A stretch of DNA of 64,000 nt from CAIVVT01 sp963757265 (GCA_963757265.1 CAVWRA010000010.1:1-64000); one strand, 5' to 3'. Numbered from the stretch's first letter, positions 17,765-27,777 are shown. Notes: a model not told the origin generated them from the letters alone. A program made the numbers and translations.

Positions 17765-17928
17765 GCTCGGGCTGCCACAAATCGCGGCCAGCGCGGCCTT
17801 GCGCTGCGCGGCGCCGGTTAAGACCGGCCGCTCCCCGGCGTCGTGCCGGCCTGCGACGGCTGTCTCCGCCTCCGATATCCAAGCCTCCGGTTGATAGGTT
17901 CCGCCCGCTCCGGTATACTCCGAGCGGA

Positions 17929-20298
17929 ATGACCATCAAGAGACGCGAATTCGTCGGCGGCATGATGATCAGCGCCGCCCTTCTGTCTAAAGACACGCCC
18001 AAGCAGAAGGTCAACCCCTCTGCCCACGATGCCGGCCGCATGGCCTGGCCCCCCGGCGCCGGCTACGAGTCGAAGAATTCCGACCTGCCCGAAGAGCTGC
18101 GCTGGCTCCAGGTTGACCTCGGGTCAGCCTGCTCCATCGAATCCGTCAAGCTCTACCCCAAATTCGGGATGCCCGATGACCATTTCGCCAGCGAGGGGTT
18201 CCCGCTGCGTTTCCGCCTTGAGGCCTCCGACGACCCGCACTTCGCCGCGCCCACGCTGATCGCCGACCAATCCGCCGCCGATTATCCCGATCCTACCGAC
18301 CACATCCAGCAGTTTGCGGCGCACGGCGTGAACGCCCGCTTTGTCCGTCTCACCGTGACCCGGCTCAACAAACGCCACCGCGGCCCTTACTACTACGCCC
18401 TGGCCAAGCTCGACGTGTTTTCCGCGGGCCAGGACGTCGCCCAGGGCCGGCCCATTTCCGACTCCACGACGGGCGAACTGGGCGTCACCGCGCTCACTCG
18501 CCCACCCCGTCCGCAGGGCGAAGGCATCGTCACCGACAATCCCGCCAACGTGATTCCGGCCGGCCAATGGAAGAAGGTTCCCTACAACATTCACGCTCCT
18601 TTGAAAGGCGTTACCCTCGAAGGCGGTTTGCTCCAAACCGCCTTTCTCAATAACATCGGCTATTTGCTGGGATCCTTTACAGTCGACGAGCTATTAAAAG
18701 AGTTTCGCGATCGCGCCGGCAAACCCAACCCCGCCGGCCTCCGCAAGCCCGACAAGTTCTGGCAGACCGATCTCGCCGGCTCCAACGCCGGCCGCTTTCT
18801 CATGGGCGCTGGCAACTCCGTGCGCTGGTCCGGCGACGCCGAGCTGCGCCAACGCCTCAATCAGGTCGTCAACGGCATCGCCGAGTGCCGCCAGCCCAAC
18901 GGCTACGTCATGGCCTACCCCGAGGACACCATTTTCTACTCTGAGCGCGGAGCCTACACCCGCGCCTGGCTGACCCACGGCCTGATCGAAGCCGGCTACG
19001 GCGGCCGCCCCGACGCCTTCCAGCTCCTGCGCGGCTACTACGACTGGTTCGACCGCTGCAAATACCGGCCCGAGCTTCTCCGCGGCGCCATCCAGGGTGT
19101 TCAGGGCATGATCGGCAACACTCGCATGGCCCACACGCCCCTCGGCAAGCCCGAGGACATCCAGGTCATCCAGCGCTATTTCCAGGAAGACTACTGGCTC
19201 GACCAGCTCGCCCGCCGCGAGGAGCGCGCCATCTGGCTGTACCCCTACGACCGCCCTCACTGCTACCTGATCACCGATCTCGAAGCCTACCTCGACATCT
19301 ACACCGCCACCGGCGACCGCCGTTACCTCGACGCCGTCCTCGGCGGCTGGGATCTCTATCGCGACAAATGGGAGCACGTCGGCGGCTCCATCGCCATCTG
19401 CGAATTCGGCTCTTATCCGCCCGGCTCCTACCTCCTCCACGCCGAGACCGGCGAGCTCTGCGGCAGTGTCTTCTGGGCCCTGCTGAGCCAGCGCCTGCAT
19501 TTCCTCTATCCCGATCAGGAGAAGTACGTCACCGAGATCGAAAAGTCCATCTACAACAACGCCCTCGCCAACCAGGGCGGCTCCAAGGGCATCCGCTACC
19601 ACTCCGTCCTGGCCGGCAAGAAGGACAATCCCACCGCCATCAACACCTGTTGTGAAGGCCAGGGAACCCGCTTCCTCGGCGCCCTGCCCGAGTTCATTTA
19701 CTCCCTCGCGCCCGACGGCGTCTTCGTCAACCTCTTCGAAAAGTCTTCCATCACCTGGCAGCAGGCGGGCCAGCCCTTTACCTTGCGCATGGACACCGCG
19801 TTCCCCTTCTCCCCCGCCGTCGCCCTGCAAATCTCGACCCCCAAGGCGGTCCACGCCAAGCTTCGCGTCCGCATCCCCTCCTGGGCCGCGAAGGAAGTGG
19901 AAGTCACAGTCAACGACCACGCCTCCGTCACCGGCAAACCCGGCAGCTACGTCCTGCTCGACCGCACCTGGGCCAATGGCGACCGCGTCCGTTTCACCCT
20001 CCCCATGGATTTCCGTCTCACGCGGTACACCGGCTCGGAGCGCGTCGCCGGCCAGGAGCGCTACGCCGTCGAATACGGTCCCATCCTGCTCGCCCTGATC
20101 GGCACCCAGCCCGGCCAGGTCGACGAAAAGGGCAATGCCACCGTCCCCCTCCGTCCCGACGGCCTCTTCCAACGCCTGCGGCCGAAGCCCGGCGCACCGC
20201 TGCACTTCACCATCGACGGCGACCCGCGCCACGAGTACATCCCCTACTGGCAGGTTCAGGACCAGCTCTTCACCTGCTACCCCGTTCTGAGCGCCTGA
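17929..20298 (+). CDS. Beta-L-arabinofuranosidase-like glycoside hydrolase (GH127/DUF1680), exported
   Basis: 789 residues. The N-terminus (MTIKRREFVGGMMISAALL) is a short Tat-like signal. Residues ~30-180 form a discoidin-like (F5/8 type C) module (LRWLQVDLGSACSIESVKLYP, VRLTVTRLN). The DUF1680 (alpha/alpha)6 barrel follows: NNIGYLLGSFTVDELL, GNSVRWSGDAEL, ETGELCGSVFWALLSQRLHF and the Cys-rich NTCCEGQGTRFLGALPEF. In characterised GH127 enzymes a Zn-bound Cys acts as the nucleophile, and the CCE group fits this. A C-terminal beta domain ends the protein. It probably removes arabinofuranose from plant glycans. It is monocistronic. Confidence 0.88.
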   Translation: MTIKRREFVGGMMISAALLSKDTPKQKVNPSAHDAGRMAWPPGAGYESKNSDLPEELRWLQVDLGSACSIESVKLYPKFGMPDDHFASEGFPLRFRLEASDDPHFAAPTLIADQSAADYPDPTDHIQQFAAHGVNARFVRLTVTRLNKRHRGPYYYALAKLDVFSAGQDVAQGRPISDSTTGELGVTALTRPPRPQGEGIVTDNPANVIPAGQWKKVPYNIHAPLKGVTLEGGLLQTAFLNNIGYLLGSFTVDELLKEFRDRAGKPNPAGLRKPDKFWQTDLAGSNAGRFLMGAGNSVRWSGDAELRQRLNQVVNGIAECRQPNGYVMAYPEDTIFYSERGAYTRAWLTHGLIEAGYGGRPDAFQLLRGYYDWFDRCKYRPELLRGAIQGVQGMIGNTRMAHTPLGKPEDIQVIQRYFQEDYWLDQLARREERAIWLYPYDRPHCYLITDLEAYLDIYTATGDRRYLDAVLGGWDLYRDKWEHVGGSIAICEFGSYPPGSYLLHAETGELCGSVFWALLSQRLHFLYPDQEKYVTEIEKSIYNNALANQGGSKGIRYHSVLAGKKDNPTAINTCCEGQGTRFLGALPEFIYSLAPDGVFVNLFEKSSITWQQAGQPFTLRMDTAFPFSPAVALQISTPKAVHAKLRVRIPSWAAKEVEVTVNDHASVTGKPGSYVLLDRTWANGDRVRFTLPMDFRLTRYTGSERVAGQERYAVEYGPILLALIGTQPGQVDEKGNATVPLRPDGLFQRLRPKPGAPLHFTIDGDPRHEYIPYWQVQDQLFTCYPVLSA

Positions 20299-20511
20299 GT
20301 TCGTCTCTGCTTCGTGGCGGCCGCTCGCCTGATGTGTCTGCTGCAGGAGCACTCCTGTCCCAGCTCCCCGCCATCTCCACCCCAGCCGGCCTTTAGTGTC
20401 TACCGCCGCATCCGCCTGCTGTTGACTCATCCTGTAACCCGCGTCAACCAGTGCTCACGCTACACTGTCTCTGTGCAGGATCATTTTGTACCTCCACGCA
20501 GGAGCGATACG

Positions 20512-21531
20512 ATGCAACCCATGAAGTCTGTGCTGATTGGACTGTTTTCACTGGCCGCACTGCTCAGCGCGGCCACCGGCTACAGGATCCTGACCCGTTA
20601 TCCCATCCCCGGCGTTGGCGGCTGGGACTACATTGCCATCGACTCGGCGGCACGCCGCCTCTACGTTTCCCATGCCACGCAGGTCAACGTCCTGGATGCC
20701 GATTCCGGCCAGCTCATCGGGACCATCCCCGACACCCCCGGCGTCCACGGCGCGGCCACCGCCTCGGAGTTCAACCACGGCTTCACCGGCAACGGCCGCG
20801 AAGATAAAGTCACGATGTTCGACGTGTCCACGCTCCGCCTCATCCGTAAGATTGACGTCGGCAAGGGCCCCGACGGCATCTACTACGACCCCGGCACCAA
20901 GCGCGTCTTCACCAACAATCACGGCTCGCACGACATCACCGCCATCGACGCCTCCTCCGGCCAGGTCGTGGGCACGGTCAAGGCCGAGGCCGACGGCGAA
21001 CAAGCCATCCTCGCCGCCGACGGTCTGATCTACGTCAACAATGAGGATGCGAGCGAGGTCGTGGCTTTCGATCCGCATTCCCTCGAGGTCAAGAAGCGTT
21101 TCCCCATCGGCGTCGCCAAGGGCCCCACCGGCCTGGCCTACTCCGCCCGGACGAATCATCTCTTCATCGGCCTGCACGAGCCGCCGGTGATGGCTGTCAT
21201 GGACGCCGCCACCGGCAAGGTGCTCACCACCCTCCCCATCGGCAATGGCGTTGACTACGCCGGCTCCGATCCCGACGCCGCGCTGATCTTCTTCTCCTGC
21301 GGCGACGGAACCCTCAGTATTTTCCATGAGGATTCCTCCGGCAGCTACTCCGACGCCGGCGCGCTCAAGACCCAGCCCAGCGCCCGCACCATGGCCTTCG
21401 ATCCGCAAACGAAGAAGATCTTCCTCCCCGCCGCCGAGCTTGAAGAGCCCGCCCCGTCCACCGATCCCACCAAGCGCCCCCGCCGCAGCGTCAAGCCGGG
21501 CACTTTTGCGGTGCTCGTGATTGGCAAGTAG
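20512..21531 (+). CDS. YncE-like beta-propeller protein, secreted
   Basis: 339 residues from ATG 20512, 7 bases after AGGAG. A second in-frame ATG at 20521 is possible. A Sec signal (LIGLFSLAALLSAATG) is followed by repeated propeller blades: YIAIDSAARRLYVSHATQVNVLD, VTMFDVSTLRLIRKIDVGKGPDGIYYDPGTKRVF, DITAIDASSGQVVGTV and so on, seven-bladed by estimate. Such YncE/NHL-like proteins bind ligands or partners in the periplasm; no enzymatic residues are evident. The 213-bp upstream gap holds no other gene. Confidence 0.85.
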   Translation: MQPMKSVLIGLFSLAALLSAATGYRILTRYPIPGVGGWDYIAIDSAARRLYVSHATQVNVLDADSGQLIGTIPDTPGVHGAATASEFNHGFTGNGREDKVTMFDVSTLRLIRKIDVGKGPDGIYYDPGTKRVFTNNHGSHDITAIDASSGQVVGTVKAEADGEQAILAADGLIYVNNEDASEVVAFDPHSLEVKKRFPIGVAKGPTGLAYSARTNHLFIGLHEPPVMAVMDAATGKVLTTLPIGNGVDYAGSDPDAALIFFSCGDGTLSIFHEDSSGSYSDAGALKTQPSARTMAFDPQTKKIFLPAAELEEPAPSTDPTKRPRRSVKPGTFAVLVIGK

Positions 21532-21619
21532 TCGTCAAAAGTAGTCGTCGAAAAATGGCGGCCGCCACGTTGCGGCTGCTACGCCGTGATCGCAATGTGA
21601 GGCGTATTGTGGAATTGAG

Positions 21620-21961
21620 ATGATCCGGCCTGCGTTTAATCGACGCGACAACCTCGTCGCATTCGCATTCGGGCTGGGAATCGCCATCGGCTTGAACGTT
21701 TGGTTCAACATTGTCTTCCGGCCTGAAACGATTGATCACTGCCTGTGGCTTGCCAGGTTGCAGGAGCCGGGCAGTGAGTCCGGCCTCTGGGTGGGTCGTG
21801 CTCTATACCCCGTCATCGGTGATCCTTGGAGCGTTCGCATTGCGGTCGCCGTTGCCTATATAGTTCTGGTCGGCACGTGGACGCTCGTCGCCCTTCCCAT
21901 AGTCACCCTTGTCCGCCTCACCGCCTCACTGCTTCGCGCCCGCAAGGCTGCACACGCCTAG
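21620..21961 (+). CDS. Small two- to three-span membrane protein, function unknown
   Basis: 113 residues from ATG 21620. Hydrophobic segments lie at about residues 12-34 (NLVAFAFGLGIAIGLNVWFNIVF), 57-66 and 75-102, with a basic tail. No known domain was recognised. Lower confidence: the ribosome binding site is weak (GGAATTGAG), but the frame is long for the gap and amphipathic in a protein-like way. Confidence 0.5.
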   Translation: MIRPAFNRRDNLVAFAFGLGIAIGLNVWFNIVFRPETIDHCLWLARLQEPGSESGLWVGRALYPVIGDPWSVRIAVAVAYIVLVGTWTLVALPIVTLVRLTASLLRARKAAHA

Positions 21962-22214
21962 AGTCGCCAAAGTACGCCAGGCCGCGCGCCCCCCCCGAAG
22001 GACCGCAAACCCCACACGCGCGCGGGGCACCGAGGCCCACTCGCTCCCGAGCATAACCACTAACCCCTCTGCCGAGGGCGACACCACGGCGTCCGTCGCG
22101 GACACCGTTGGTGTGTCCCCGCGCTGTCAAGAACCGTCTTCTCGACTCGCGTTCCCAAATCGCCGCGCCGCGTAACCTGTTCGCGCGGACAGGCATCGTA
22201 CCTCTTGGACCCTT

Positions 22215-23411
22215 ATGAGTCTTCCTGTATCCGAATTATGTCCGCGCATCGGCCGGCGCGGATTCCTGCTCGCCCTCGCGCCCCTGGCCCGCCTCCTGCC
22301 TGCCCAGCAGACCACCGCCCAGCAGAGCAGCGCCCAGCCGACTCCTCCGACCTTCTCCAGCGACGTCAATGTGGTCAACGTCCTGGCCACGGCTCGCGAC
22401 AAAAAGGGCCAGATCGTCACCGACCTCAAGCAGGACGAGTTCAACCTCGTAGACGACGGCCATCCGCAGACCATCCGCTACTTCGCCCGCGAAACCGACC
22501 TACCTCTCACCCTCGGCCTGCTGGTCAACACCAGCATGAGCCAGCGCCGCGTCCTCGGCCAGGAGCGCACCGCCAGCTACCGTTTCCTCGATCAGGTCAT
22601 GCGCCCCGACAAGGACCTGGCCTTCGTGATCCACTTCGACCGCGAAGCGGAACTGCTGCAGGATCTCACTTCGTCCCGCAAGCAGTTGGAGGACGCCCTC
22701 GCCCAACTCGAAACACCCCAACTCAACCGCCGCGATTCCGGCGGCGGCTCTTCCGGCGGCAGCGGCGGCTCCTCTGGAGGAGGCGGTGGTTATCCGGGTG
22801 GGGGTGGAGGAGGCTATCCCGGCGGCGGCGGAGGCGGCGGCTATCCCCGCGGTGGTCGCGGAGGACGCCAGCCGGGCACGGTTCTATATGATTCGGTGCT
22901 GCTCGCCTCCGACGAGCTGATGCGCAAGCAGCACGGCCGCAAGGCTCTGGTCCTGCTCACCGACGGCGTCGACAACGGCAGCAAGGTCACGCTCGAGCGC
23001 AGCATCGAAGCCGCCCAGCGCGCCGATACGCTGGTCTACTCGATCCTGTTTGCCGACGAGGAAGGCGCGGGCTACTCTCCACGCATGGGCGGCATGGGCC
23101 GCGGTGGCGGGATGGGCCGTCGCGGTGGTGGTTATCCCGGCGGCTATGAGCGCCCCGACGGCAAGAAGATCCTCGAGCGCCTCGCCAAGGAAACCGGCGG
23201 CGGCTTCTTCCAGGTCTCCAAAAAACACGACATCGACGACATCTATAAACAGATCCAGGAGGAGCTGCGCAGCCAGTACAATCTCGGCTTCACGCCGCAA
23301 CCGCCCAGTTCCGCCGCCTATTTCCACCGCATCGCGCTCACCACTACGCGCAAGGACATCGTCCTGCAGGCCCGCGAAGGCTATTATCCGCTCCAGCCTC
23401 AAGCCAAGTGA
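22215..23411 (+). CDS. VWA domain protein, VWFA-related acidobacterial type, Gly-rich insert
   Basis: 398 residues. An N-terminal Tat/Sec-like signal (GRRGFLLALAPLARLLPAQQ) is followed by DVNVVNVLATARDKKGQIVTDLKQDEFNLVDDG, the hallmark opening of the VWFA-related acidobacterial family, then a VWA fold. The MIDAS-like position reads LLVNTSMSQ, with Asn for the usual Asp, so metal binding may be altered. Between residues ~175 and 220 a low-complexity insert of GGGGYPGG-type repeats interrupts the domain, and a second Gly/Met/Arg-rich patch follows near 297-312. The end (LRSQYNLGFTP... REGYYPL) is typical. It is a secreted or envelope protein of unknown partner. Confidence 0.85.
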   Translation: MSLPVSELCPRIGRRGFLLALAPLARLLPAQQTTAQQSSAQPTPPTFSSDVNVVNVLATARDKKGQIVTDLKQDEFNLVDDGHPQTIRYFARETDLPLTLGLLVNTSMSQRRVLGQERTASYRFLDQVMRPDKDLAFVIHFDREAELLQDLTSSRKQLEDALAQLETPQLNRRDSGGGSSGGSGGSSGGGGGYPGGGGGGYPGGGGGGGYPRGGRGGRQPGTVLYDSVLLASDELMRKQHGRKALVLLTDGVDNGSKVTLERSIEAAQRADTLVYSILFADEEGAGYSPRMGGMGRGGGMGRRGGGYPGGYERPDGKKILERLAKETGGGFFQVSKKHDIDDIYKQIQEELRSQYNLGFTPQPPSSAAYFHRIALTTTRKDIVLQAREGYYPLQPQAK

Positions 23412-23429
23412 AGCCCGGCGGGTGGAGGA

Positions 23430-25448
23430 TCACCGCAGAAGCTTCGCGAAGGCCTTGTCGTCACTAACCTCGACTGTTGTGGGCAGGAGCTTGCGCGCTT
23501 CGGCCGAGGCCACTCGGTTCCAGTCGCCGTTGATGGGATCGATGACCAGGCCGTGGACGCGGGAAGCGGCCATCAGGCCGGGCAGATCGAAGCTCCTCAG
23601 CGCGTCAAAGCCGAAATAGAAGAACGGGATCTCGTGATCGTAAGTGGCCGTGTGGAAGCCCGGTTCGGAGTGCAGAACATAGGAGCGTTCCAGCCCCAGC
23701 GGGTGTTCAATGAATTGACGGTAGGAAAGGAACCCGCCGCGCAAGGCGTACCAGCGCAGTCCGGAAGCAGGGCGCTGGGCGACCGCATAAAGCCCGGCCA
23801 ACGCGGCGTTGTCGCTGCGCGCGTACACTCCGATGGGCAGGCTCGGGAAGGCGGCGCGCAGATAGTCCGCCCCGCGGGCGATGTCGTAGCCTTGGCGCCA
23901 GACGAAGTTCTCCCCGAGCAGCAGGGATACGGCGGAGATCCAACCCATTTTGTCTGTGCGTGATTCTCCGATGCCGCGGGGATCGAGGCCGAAGACCGCC
24001 CAGCCCTGATCGAGCGCCGCTCGAAGCAGCGGATCGCCGGCCAGCGCTTCCTTGCCGCTGTCGTCGGCCGCCAGGATGACGCCTTTCACGGGATCGGCCG
24101 GCCGCAACAGGAAGGCCGGCAGCACAATGCCGGGCTCGGACAGGAACTCGACGCGCTGGACCCGGGCGGGCGTTAGCGCGGGGTGCAAGGGCGCGGGTTG
24201 CGGCAGCGTGCCGAAGACGCCTTCGAAGTCCGGCCTGGCGTCGGCCGGCGGCAGGCCTTGCGCGAGTTGTCTCACGACGGCGATGATGCCCGGGCCGGCG
24301 GGCTGGTTTTCACCCGGCGGGAAGCAGCGCAACTCCGCCTCATCCCAGGGCCTGGTTGTGGTGGGTGGTTCGGGATAGGGACCGCCATCGCCCTGGTGCA
24401 TGAGCCATTTTAGGAACCAGCCATAGGCGGCCTCGCGCTTCTTTTGTTGATAGCCGTGGCTTTCGGAGGAGTCTTCCCAATAGGCTGTTGCGGCGGATCG
24501 GCCGTACGCGGCGTACAGGTCATGGGCGTAGGCGGCGATGCGGCGCACGCCGGCCACGGGGAAGCTCTCGTCCTGAGAGGCCGAGACGATCAGCAGCGGG
24601 CGCGGCGCGACCAGCGCGACAAACTCGTGGTTATTCGCGTAGCGAATCAGACCTGGCACAAAGTGGCAGTGCTCTTCTGCGTGGTACCAGTCAAGACCGC
24701 GCGCCACCTGGATCTGCTCCAGGAAGTCGCTCGTTCCGACCACCGGCACGGCGACTTTGATGCGGTCGTCCAAAGCGCTCGTCATCCACGTGTTGTAACC
24801 GCCGCCGGAAGCGCCGGTCATGCCGATGCGCGCCGCGTCAACCTCGTCTCGCCCCAGCAGCACGGCCAGCGCGCATTGGCTCTCATATACGGCTAGTCCC
24901 TGCTGGGCCAGGCCCACCAGCAGCATTTCCACCCGGCGGTGGTCGCGTGTCGAAATGCCGCGCTCACCCTGGCCGAACGGGTCGAACGCCAGTACGACGA
25001 AGCCCAGCCGCGCCATGTTGATGCAGAAGGCCTGGAAATCCGGGCGAGTCTTCGAGTCGGGGTACCAGTGCCCGGGATAGAACAGAATCGCGGGCGCTCG
25101 GCCCTTCAAACCGTCGGGGATGTAAAGGTGCGCCGGGACCCGGACGCCGGGCAGGCTCTGATAGACCAGCTTCTCAATGCGGTAGCCGTCGCGCTGGAGC
25201 GTCCCCACGACGCGCGGCCGCGGGTCGGGCGGAGGGAGTCGGCGGAAGCCGAGCGACTCTTCCAACTGCGCGCGCAGCTTGGGACGCGCCGCATCGGCCT
25301 GCGCCGCGGTGCGCGCGTGGGGGATAGCGTCGAGCGCCAGCTGCGCGCGGTCTTGAATGAAATCCAGCAGCGCCTTTTCCCGCGCGATGACGGAGGACGG
25401 GCGGAGCGCGCGCACCTCGCGTTCCCACTCCTGGGCCCAGCCGCACAC
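23430..25448 (-). CDS. Two-domain alpha/beta hydrolase (acetyl-xylan-esterase/dienelactone-hydrolase-like)
   Basis: 672 residues. Domain one (to about 350): RIEKLVYQSLPGVRVPAHLYIPDGLKG, LAFDPFGQGERG, the nucleophile elbow MTGASGGGYNTW and a LLIVSASQDESFP acid region; domain two is a second, degenerate hydrolase fold (VFGLDPRGIGES) without an obvious Ser elbow. The start is unsure: GTG 25448 is the first standard start codon, but the in-frame sequence just upstream (WPSPAAICAVCGWAQ) looks like the end of a signal peptide and lacks its own start before a TAG stop. Export is therefore likely, with the true N-terminus lost or misread. It is divergent from the FG-GAP gene 48 bp away. Confidence 0.8.
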   Translation of the reverse strand: MCGWAQEWEREVRALRPSSVIAREKALLDFIQDRAQLALDAIPHARTAAQADAARPKLRAQLEESLGFRRLPPPDPRPRVVGTLQRDGYRIEKLVYQSLPGVRVPAHLYIPDGLKGRAPAILFYPGHWYPDSKTRPDFQAFCINMARLGFVVLAFDPFGQGERGISTRDHRRVEMLLVGLAQQGLAVYESQCALAVLLGRDEVDAARIGMTGASGGGYNTWMTSALDDRIKVAVPVVGTSDFLEQIQVARGLDWYHAEEHCHFVPGLIRYANNHEFVALVAPRPLLIVSASQDESFPVAGVRRIAAYAHDLYAAYGRSAATAYWEDSSESHGYQQKKREAAYGWFLKWLMHQGDGGPYPEPPTTTRPWDEAELRCFPPGENQPAGPGIIAVVRQLAQGLPPADARPDFEGVFGTLPQPAPLHPALTPARVQRVEFLSEPGIVLPAFLLRPADPVKGVILAADDSGKEALAGDPLLRAALDQGWAVFGLDPRGIGESRTDKMGWISAVSLLLGENFVWRQGYDIARGADYLRAAFPSLPIGVYARSDNAALAGLYAVAQRPASGLRWYALRGGFLSYRQFIEHPLGLERSYVLHSEPGFHTATYDHEIPFFYFGFDALRSFDLPGLMAASRVHGLVIDPINGDWNRVASAEARKLLPTTVEVSDDKAFAKLLR

Positions 25449-25496
25449 GGCGCAGATCGCGGCCGGCGAGGGCCATTCGTCCTATGATGTTCACGT

Positions 25497-27551
25497 ATGT
25501 TCCTGCCAACCACATTGTTGCGCGCCTTTGCGGCGGCCGCCATTCTGCTTCCGCTGGGCGCGGCTGAACTGTTCCGCGATGACTTCTCGAAGTTCCCGCC
25601 GGGGTTGCTGTCGAGCCCGCTCGGCCAGTTGAATGGAGCCATCCAGGAGTATCACTACCTGGCCAACCGCGGCGTTCCGCTCGGTCCCTGGCAGAACGCC
25701 ATCTGCCACCAGGACGCCTGGCTCATCAGCGACGAGGATGGCAGGCCCTACCTGGAACAGCATCTCGACAAGACCGCCAACATGTTTACCAATGCGCTCT
25801 TCATCACCGGGGATCCGGAGTGGAGCGATTACACCGTCGAGGCGCTGGTCAAGCCGCTCTCGCTGGACGACGTGGCCGGCGTGGTTTTCCGTTATCACAC
25901 CAATCATCACTACTACTCGTTCACGCTCAGCCTCGGCCACACCGCGCGCCTCGCGCTCCGCCTGCCGCTGGAGCAGGCCTTCGAGCAGGACCAGTGGCGC
26001 GAGCTGGCGCGGGTCGAGTTCCCCTACGACGTCCAGCGCTATTACACGCTCCGCGTCGAGAACTCGGGGCCCCGCATCCGGGCCTACATCGATGGGAAGC
26101 TGGTGGCGCAGGCCGAGGACGCCGAAATCCTCAAGGGCAAGACCGGCGTGACGGCGGCGGTGCCAGCGCGATTCCAGGATTTCCGCGTGACGCTGTCGGA
26201 CGGCGCAAAAAAGCAGATCGAAGCGCGCATCGCGCGGCGTGACGCGGAGCTGGCCGCGCTGCGGGCCGCCAATCCGCAGCCCAATTTGTGGAAGAAGTTC
26301 GCCACGCCGGGCTACGGCGCCGGCCGCAACGTGCGCTTCGGCGATCTCGAAGGAAATGGGCAAATCGACATGCTGATCGGCCAGAACATCCCCCGCGTCG
26401 GCGGCGACGGCTTCGATCACATCAGTTGCCTCACCGCGGTAACCCTCGATGGAAAGGTGCTGTGGCAACTGGGCCGCCCCGATCCGCGCAACGGCCTGCT
26501 GACCAACGATACGCCCTTCCAGATCCACGACATCGACGGCGATGGAAAAAACGAAGTCGTGATGGTGCGCGACTTCAAGCTGCAGATTCTCGACGGCCGC
26601 ACCGGACGCGTGAAAAAGTGGGTCTGGATGCCGCCCATTCCGGCCGGCCAGCACCGGCCCTACGAGTTGGACAACGGCGATTGCATCGCGTTTCTGAATT
26701 TCTCCGGCGACAAGCGCCGCCACGAGATCCTCGTCAAGGACCGCTACAAGAATTTCTGGATTTACAACAACAATCTCGAGCTGCTGTGGAAGGGCGAAAA
26801 CGGCCAGACAGGCCACTTCCCGCACATGCTGGACATCGACTCCAGCGGCTACGACACCATGGCCATCGGCTATACGTTGTGGGACCATACCGGCCGCATG
26901 TTGTGGAGCCACGACAAGGAATTGCGGGACCACGCCGACGGAATCGCGATCGTCAACATGAGTCCCGACCCGCACGCCGGCCCGCGCGTCTACGCCTGCG
27001 GCAGCGACGAAGGCTTCATCCTGTTCGACATCCACGGCAACCTGCTGAAGCACACTCGCATCGGCCACGCGCAGAGTCCGGCCATCGGCAAATTCCGCAT
27101 GGACGTGCCGGGACTGCAACTGCTGACGGTCAACTACTGGCGCAATCCGGGCATCATCAGCATCTTCGATTGGGATGGCAACCTGGTCGAGCAGGGCGAG
27201 CCAATCCACACCGGCAGCCCGCTCCTGCCCGTGAACTGGACCGGCGACGGCCAGGAGTACGTGCTGCTGTCCGGCAACGTGCGCGAGGGCGGCATGCTCG
27301 ACGGCCAGCTGCGCCGCGTGGTCATGTTCCCCGACGACGGCCATCCCGACCTCGCGGCTTACGTCACCAACCTGACCGGCGATCGGCGCGACGAAGTGAT
27401 CCTGTGGGATCAGCAGCGCGTCTGGATCTACACCCAGGACCGCCCCTTCCACGGCACGCGGATCTACGCGCCCCAGCGCAACCCGCTCTACAACGAGTCG
27501 AATTACCTGACCTCGGTTTCGCTTCCGCACTGGGAAGCGGTGCAGCAGTAA
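25497..27551 (+). CDS. Secreted FG-GAP/VCBS-repeat protein with N-terminal LamG/DUF1080-like domain
   Basis: 684 residues with a Sec signal (LLRAFAAAAILLPLGAAE). Residues ~25-245 resemble a concanavalin-like jelly roll (WSDYTVEALVKPLSLDDVAGVVFRYHTN... YDVQRYYTLRVENSGPRIRAYIDGKLV). From about 275 come beta-propeller repeats with calcium-type loops (VRFGDLEGNGQIDMLIG, QIHDIDGDGKNEVVMVRDF, LDIDSSGYDTMAIGY). The layout resembles exported polysaccharide-binding or rhamnogalacturonan-lyase-like proteins of this lineage, although catalytic residues cannot be named. It is followed by a palindromic repeat and a convergent peptidase gene. Confidence 0.83.
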   Translation: MFLPTTLLRAFAAAAILLPLGAAELFRDDFSKFPPGLLSSPLGQLNGAIQEYHYLANRGVPLGPWQNAICHQDAWLISDEDGRPYLEQHLDKTANMFTNALFITGDPEWSDYTVEALVKPLSLDDVAGVVFRYHTNHHYYSFTLSLGHTARLALRLPLEQAFEQDQWRELARVEFPYDVQRYYTLRVENSGPRIRAYIDGKLVAQAEDAEILKGKTGVTAAVPARFQDFRVTLSDGAKKQIEARIARRDAELAALRAANPQPNLWKKFATPGYGAGRNVRFGDLEGNGQIDMLIGQNIPRVGGDGFDHISCLTAVTLDGKVLWQLGRPDPRNGLLTNDTPFQIHDIDGDGKNEVVMVRDFKLQILDGRTGRVKKWVWMPPIPAGQHRPYELDNGDCIAFLNFSGDKRRHEILVKDRYKNFWIYNNNLELLWKGENGQTGHFPHMLDIDSSGYDTMAIGYTLWDHTGRMLWSHDKELRDHADGIAIVNMSPDPHAGPRVYACGSDEGFILFDIHGNLLKHTRIGHAQSPAIGKFRMDVPGLQLLTVNYWRNPGIISIFDWDGNLVEQGEPIHTGSPLLPVNWTGDGQEYVLLSGNVREGGMLDGQLRRVVMFPDDGHPDLAAYVTNLTGDRRDEVILWDQQRVWIYTQDRPFHGTRIYAPQRNPLYNESNYLTSVSLPHWEAVQQ

Positions 27552-27621
27552 TACCGCACTGTGAGCCGGCGCGGGCGTCCCGAGCCGGCTGCCTGGCGCT
27601 GGCAGGTTGAAAACTGCGGCC

Positions 27622-27776
27622 AAGCCCGGATGTTGCACCACGATCGCAGCGAGGCGCGCGCATGGAGCCGCCCGCAGGCGTACTGGACGGTACGTCGAGG
27701 ACGGCGACCGAGCGCAACGAAGTAGATGCGACCCTATCGCGCGCCGCAGCCGATGGTTGGTGGAATATCCGGGCTA
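27622..27776. repeat. Palindromic repeat, long form (family A, copy 3)
   Basis: The ends agcccggatgttgcacca and tggtggaatatccgggct are inverted copies. The ~155-bp core shares cgaccgagcgcaacgaagta and ccctatcgcgcgccgcagcc with copy 2. It lies between two convergent genes, with the stop codon of the M13 peptidase directly at its right end. Confidence 0.8.
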
Positions 27777-27777
27777 G

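Noticed and set aside
18694..20430. 578-codon Gly/Val/Ala-rich frame antisense to the GH127-like gene
   Set aside because: Mirror of the sense codon pattern with no domain signature or start signals.
22720..22880. Gly-rich GGN repeats as a non-coding repeat array
   Set aside because: They lie in frame inside the VWA gene and encode the Gly/Tyr/Pro insert.
25491..27641. 716-codon frame antisense to the FG-GAP gene
   Set aside because: Apparent length comes from GC bias; the sense frame has calcium-loop repeats and a signal peptide.
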